The notes beneath the pieces are model-generated. The model made no database searches. It had not been told where the DNA came from and worked only from the letters and a program-made list of their open reading frames with translations. A DNA stretch of 64,000 nt, from assembly GCA_025093555.1 (NCBI GenBank), contig JAIWNF010000003.1, forward strand, positions 744,001-808,000, read 5' to 3'. The stretch comes from Circinella umbellata. Taxonomy: Eukaryota > Mucoromycota > Mucoromycetes > Mucorales > Lichtheimiaceae. Positions within the stretch are counted from its first letter, which is position 1. Each line of letters opens with the position of its first letter. The position numbers and the translations under genes are program-made. Positions 61,212-64,000 of this stretch are shown in pieces.

Positions 61212-63903
61212 TTAACCAAGTGGGTCAAAAGCTGTTAAATTGCTCAGTTTATGACCAGATTGACCCTGCATAGATGTATGAGATTGACTTGATGAACGAT
61301 TACTTGATAATGGTTGTAATAATTCCATACTAGAAGATCGCGAGGTATTAGTGGGTGGTGTTGGCATTATTGTAGAAGAAGATAATCCACGTAATGCTGC
61401 ATAGCTATTATTCCCACTGTTGTTGATGTTGTTGTTGCTATTAATGGTACTATTAGTTAGTGACAATGCTGCCATGGAAGGTAGTTGTTGTTGTTGTTTT
61501 TGTTGTGGAGGAGGTAAGCTCGGTATGGATTGAAATAGGGAGGATGTCGGACCAGAAAGTTTTGGAATGGTATTTTGATTATTGTTATAAGAATTAAGAG
61601 ATTTTTGACTGCTCATGGATGACGACCAGTCTATGGATGTTGTTGTAGGTTGTGTTGATTGCGGTTGTGACATAGGTGAAAGAGTAGACGTTAAATTCAT
61701 TGGATTAGCAGCGGGTCGTCGTACAGGGCTTGATGATCCGGATGATGGAGAAAGGGTAGCCATCATTGGACTGTGCCGACCTGAACTGTTATTAGTATTA
61801 CTTGATTGCCAATTACTCTTATAATTATTTGTGTTAGTTGTTGTTGTCGTGGTGGCTGTGGCTGTGATGGGAGAAATGGTAGCTGTTGAAGATCCTGATA
61901 CCATATCGGAAAACATGTCTGGTGTCATAGATCGTCCTCCTCTTGAATTGTTATTATTATTTGTAAATGTTGACTGACCAGCTCCTCCTTGAACCAATGC
62001 TTCGAATGATACTTCTTCATCCACTCCCATCTGTCCATTACCGCTCATAGGTGATGATTTTGCACTCACACTACGAGTTTGATCTTCCAGAGATTTAACT
62101 TCCTGTAAATGTCGAGTGTGTGCTTCTTCTACACGCGTTGTCAATTCTCGGATTGTTTTCATGAATTTACGAAACTATGTTTTTTATATTAAATGGATAT
62201 ATTGATCAATTACGTTATCTTTTAAGAGATTGGTTTCAATTTTAATGTGATTCATAACATATATATTACCTGTTCCAAATTTAGCAATGGCCCAAAACTC
62301 ATACGCCATAACTGAGGTAAAATTTCTGTGGCAATAATTTCTTTATCCAAATGCTTTCCAAGTTCATCATAAACGGCTAACGTTGATAACTGAAAAAAAT
62401 ATGGACCATGTTAGATATATAATAAAATATCAGCAATATATCAACAACAACAACATATATTTACCATCACGGCAGGTTCTTTGGTCTTGATATTCTTTAA
62501 TAATGGAACAAGTTTTTCTTGCATTGTATACTAAATGTAGAGAAAAAAGTAAGTATTCATCCACCTTGATGTTATTTACACAAATCAGCTTCTCTTTTTG
62601 GGCAAAAAAAAAGGAGGAGGGGCTTTACCTTATCAATAACTTTAATTAATGAATGAAAACAGATTAATGTGCTAACTTTAACAGATAGAACAGTGGTTTG
62701 AACAAATAAATTTTGTACTCTTGGAAATACAGCATTCTTTACTGTTGTGTAGTCTAGTGCTTCTGATAATTGTGGGACAATACGTAATGCCTTTTCTTGT
62801 ACTAAAGGAGTTGGTGCTTCTAATGATGCATAAACTAGCGGCATGATATCATCTCTGAAAGTTTCTCGAGGAGTTTTACTCTGAAGAGTATCTAATTTTT
62901 CCAACAAAACAATCAAATTCTGTGGTGGGTCACGAACTTGAAATACGGGTTTTAGGGATGGTAAGACAAGTTCACAAAATTCACGTTGGTTAAGTTGTTC
63001 GACAATAGTAAATACATTGGGAATAGTATAGGGCAATAATTGATGATTTTTTAGTTCTTCCAATAGCTGTGGAAGGATCTATATTTAAACACAAATCAAA
63101 AGATCACTGTGAAGTTAACAACAGGAATAAAAAAAAGTGTAAATGAACTTTATTTTTGTTAACTAACCTTTCTTTTCAAGACTCGATCAGGAAATTGATT
63201 CAATACACGGACCAAGCCTTTCATAAATTGACTTTTCTCTTCACGTGTTTTCTCTGGGAAACTTTCTAAAAATTTCATGGTAGATACCAAAATGTTGTCA
63301 AAATATTTGGAGCTTTGAAACTCTTCAGCTGTAATACGTTGCGAAGGATATCTTGCTAATAAACTACGAATTACGTCTATTATATATATATATAAATTCT
63401 CTTAATTTTCTTGGTTTCTCTTTCCCTATATATTATTTCTTGTCCTTTTTCATTGTCTGCAACATATTATCATGATAATACCTTGAAAATGTGGTGGCAT
63501 ATTTTTGTAATCCATCATATTTAATCCTTGGATTTTCCGTTCATAAGTTCGTAAGTTATTGAATGTATGTAGTAAAGGCACACCTTTGTTGTGAATAGCA
63601 TATGCCAAACAACCCAAGGCAAACATATCATTTGCTTGGGTTACTTCGTTATCAAGAATGAACTCTGGGGCTAAAAAAAATTGAGAGAGAGTTATGTTGA
63701 TAATTGTTCGAATCGACTACTCACTACTACATCTGCTGTCCCTGTTATCAACTGTTGACTTATCCTTTTTTTTTTTTACTATGTGTCACTTACCAGCATA
63801 ATCCAAATTGATTTGACATGCTTCAGGAAGATAGTCATTGTAATCATAATAAGTGCTAGTATCACGTTCGTCTGGATTATTAAGGAAAACACCAAAACCC
63901 AAT
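61212..63903 (-). CDS. SCY1: SCY1-like pseudokinase (SCYL2 type), 5' end outside the window
   Basis: Clathrin/trans-Golgi trafficking pseudokinase. Visible exons, in coding order: 63903-63794, 63670-63482, 63376-63168, 63078-62629, 62530-62465, 62389-62270, 62174-61212. The C-terminal part of the kinase-like lobe is present: LGFGVFLNNPDERD, CQINLDYAAPEFILDNE (APE), and DMFALGCLAYAIHNKGVPLL. HEAT-like repeats follow (ILPQLLEELKNHQLLPYTIP onward, VPLLKNIKTKEPAVM, WRMSFGPLLNLEQF). A tail of about 310 residues rich in Ser, Asn, Gln and Thr ends NLTAFDPLG, a motif resembling clathrin or adaptor-binding tails. The ATP-binding lobe lies beyond base 64000. The sequence 63904-64000 looks like intron and begins, on the minus strand, with GTACTT at the very edge. 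Confidence 0.88.
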
Positions 63904-64000
63904 CTATTATAAGAATCCACAGATGATAAGAATTACACAAACATATTCAAACTCCAAATCACGTTTTTTCAACCATTAAAAATATAAATTCAATAAGTAC

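Overview
The window is AT-rich eukaryotic DNA from a fungus. Short introns with GTAAGT/GTATGT-type donors interrupt most genes, and several introns carry a TACTAAC-like branch point. Gene content points to an early-diverging mould of the Mucoromycota, most likely Mucorales: two Rhizomucor/Rhizopus-type secreted lipases, a SIN-pathway Ras GTPase, RAB3GAP1, an ERMP1-like peptidase, and proteins rich in Asn/Gln runs. I cannot name the genus.

Layout from left to right. 1.4-6.3 kb: tandem lipase genes with the same eight-exon structure. 7.4-8.8 kb: an SH3 adaptor of the Lsb1/Pin3 type. 9.4-12.5 kb: a gene model that joins a Gds1-like winged helix to a PP2C phosphatase. 12.8-13.9 kb: an unknown polytopic membrane protein. 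14.0-15.3 kb: DPM1. 15.6-18 kb: a decayed gene relic on the minus strand. 18.5-19.6 kb: a protein resembling the PD-(D/E)XK-like family of Mucorales. 20.8-25.4 kb: RAB3GAP1. 25.6-28.3 kb: NCA2, divergent from phosphoacetylglucosamine mutase (28.5-31.1 kb). 32.6-36.0 kb: an ER/vacuolar M28 metallopeptidase. 37.36-39.68 kb: a 2.3-kb palindrome carrying two convergent C2H2 zinc-finger genes. 40.6-42.3 kb: the GDP-mannose transporter. 42.4-46.3 kb: an unknown ORF and a coiled-coil protein. 46.9-48.2 kb: a fucosyltransferase (GT10) pseudogene. 48.5-49.6 kb: HUT1. 50.6-51.3 kb: a secreted protein resembling Streptomyces subtilisin inhibitor. 52.6-53.7 kb: Spg1/Tem1. 54.4-56.1 kb: a PAQR receptor. 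57.5-59.1 kb: an unknown, possibly mitochondrial, protein. 59.3-60.7 kb: a COQ11-like atypical SDR. 61.2 kb to the edge: the C-terminal part of an SCY1/SCYL2 pseudokinase.

Functional themes. DPM1, phosphoacetylglucosamine mutase, the GDP-mannose transporter, HUT1 and the dead GT10 gene all concern glycosylation, but they lie among unrelated genes and I see no formal cluster. The most unusual object is the palindrome. Its two genes have outer 0.8-kb halves that look identical by eye (repeat arrays, 5' leader, both zinc fingers and the intron), then diverge sharply into homologous but different C-terminal modules. Splice models were built by hand from reading-frame continuity and GT/AG sites, and their summed exon lengths are divisible by three. 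No similarity search was run, so family names rest on recognised motifs.
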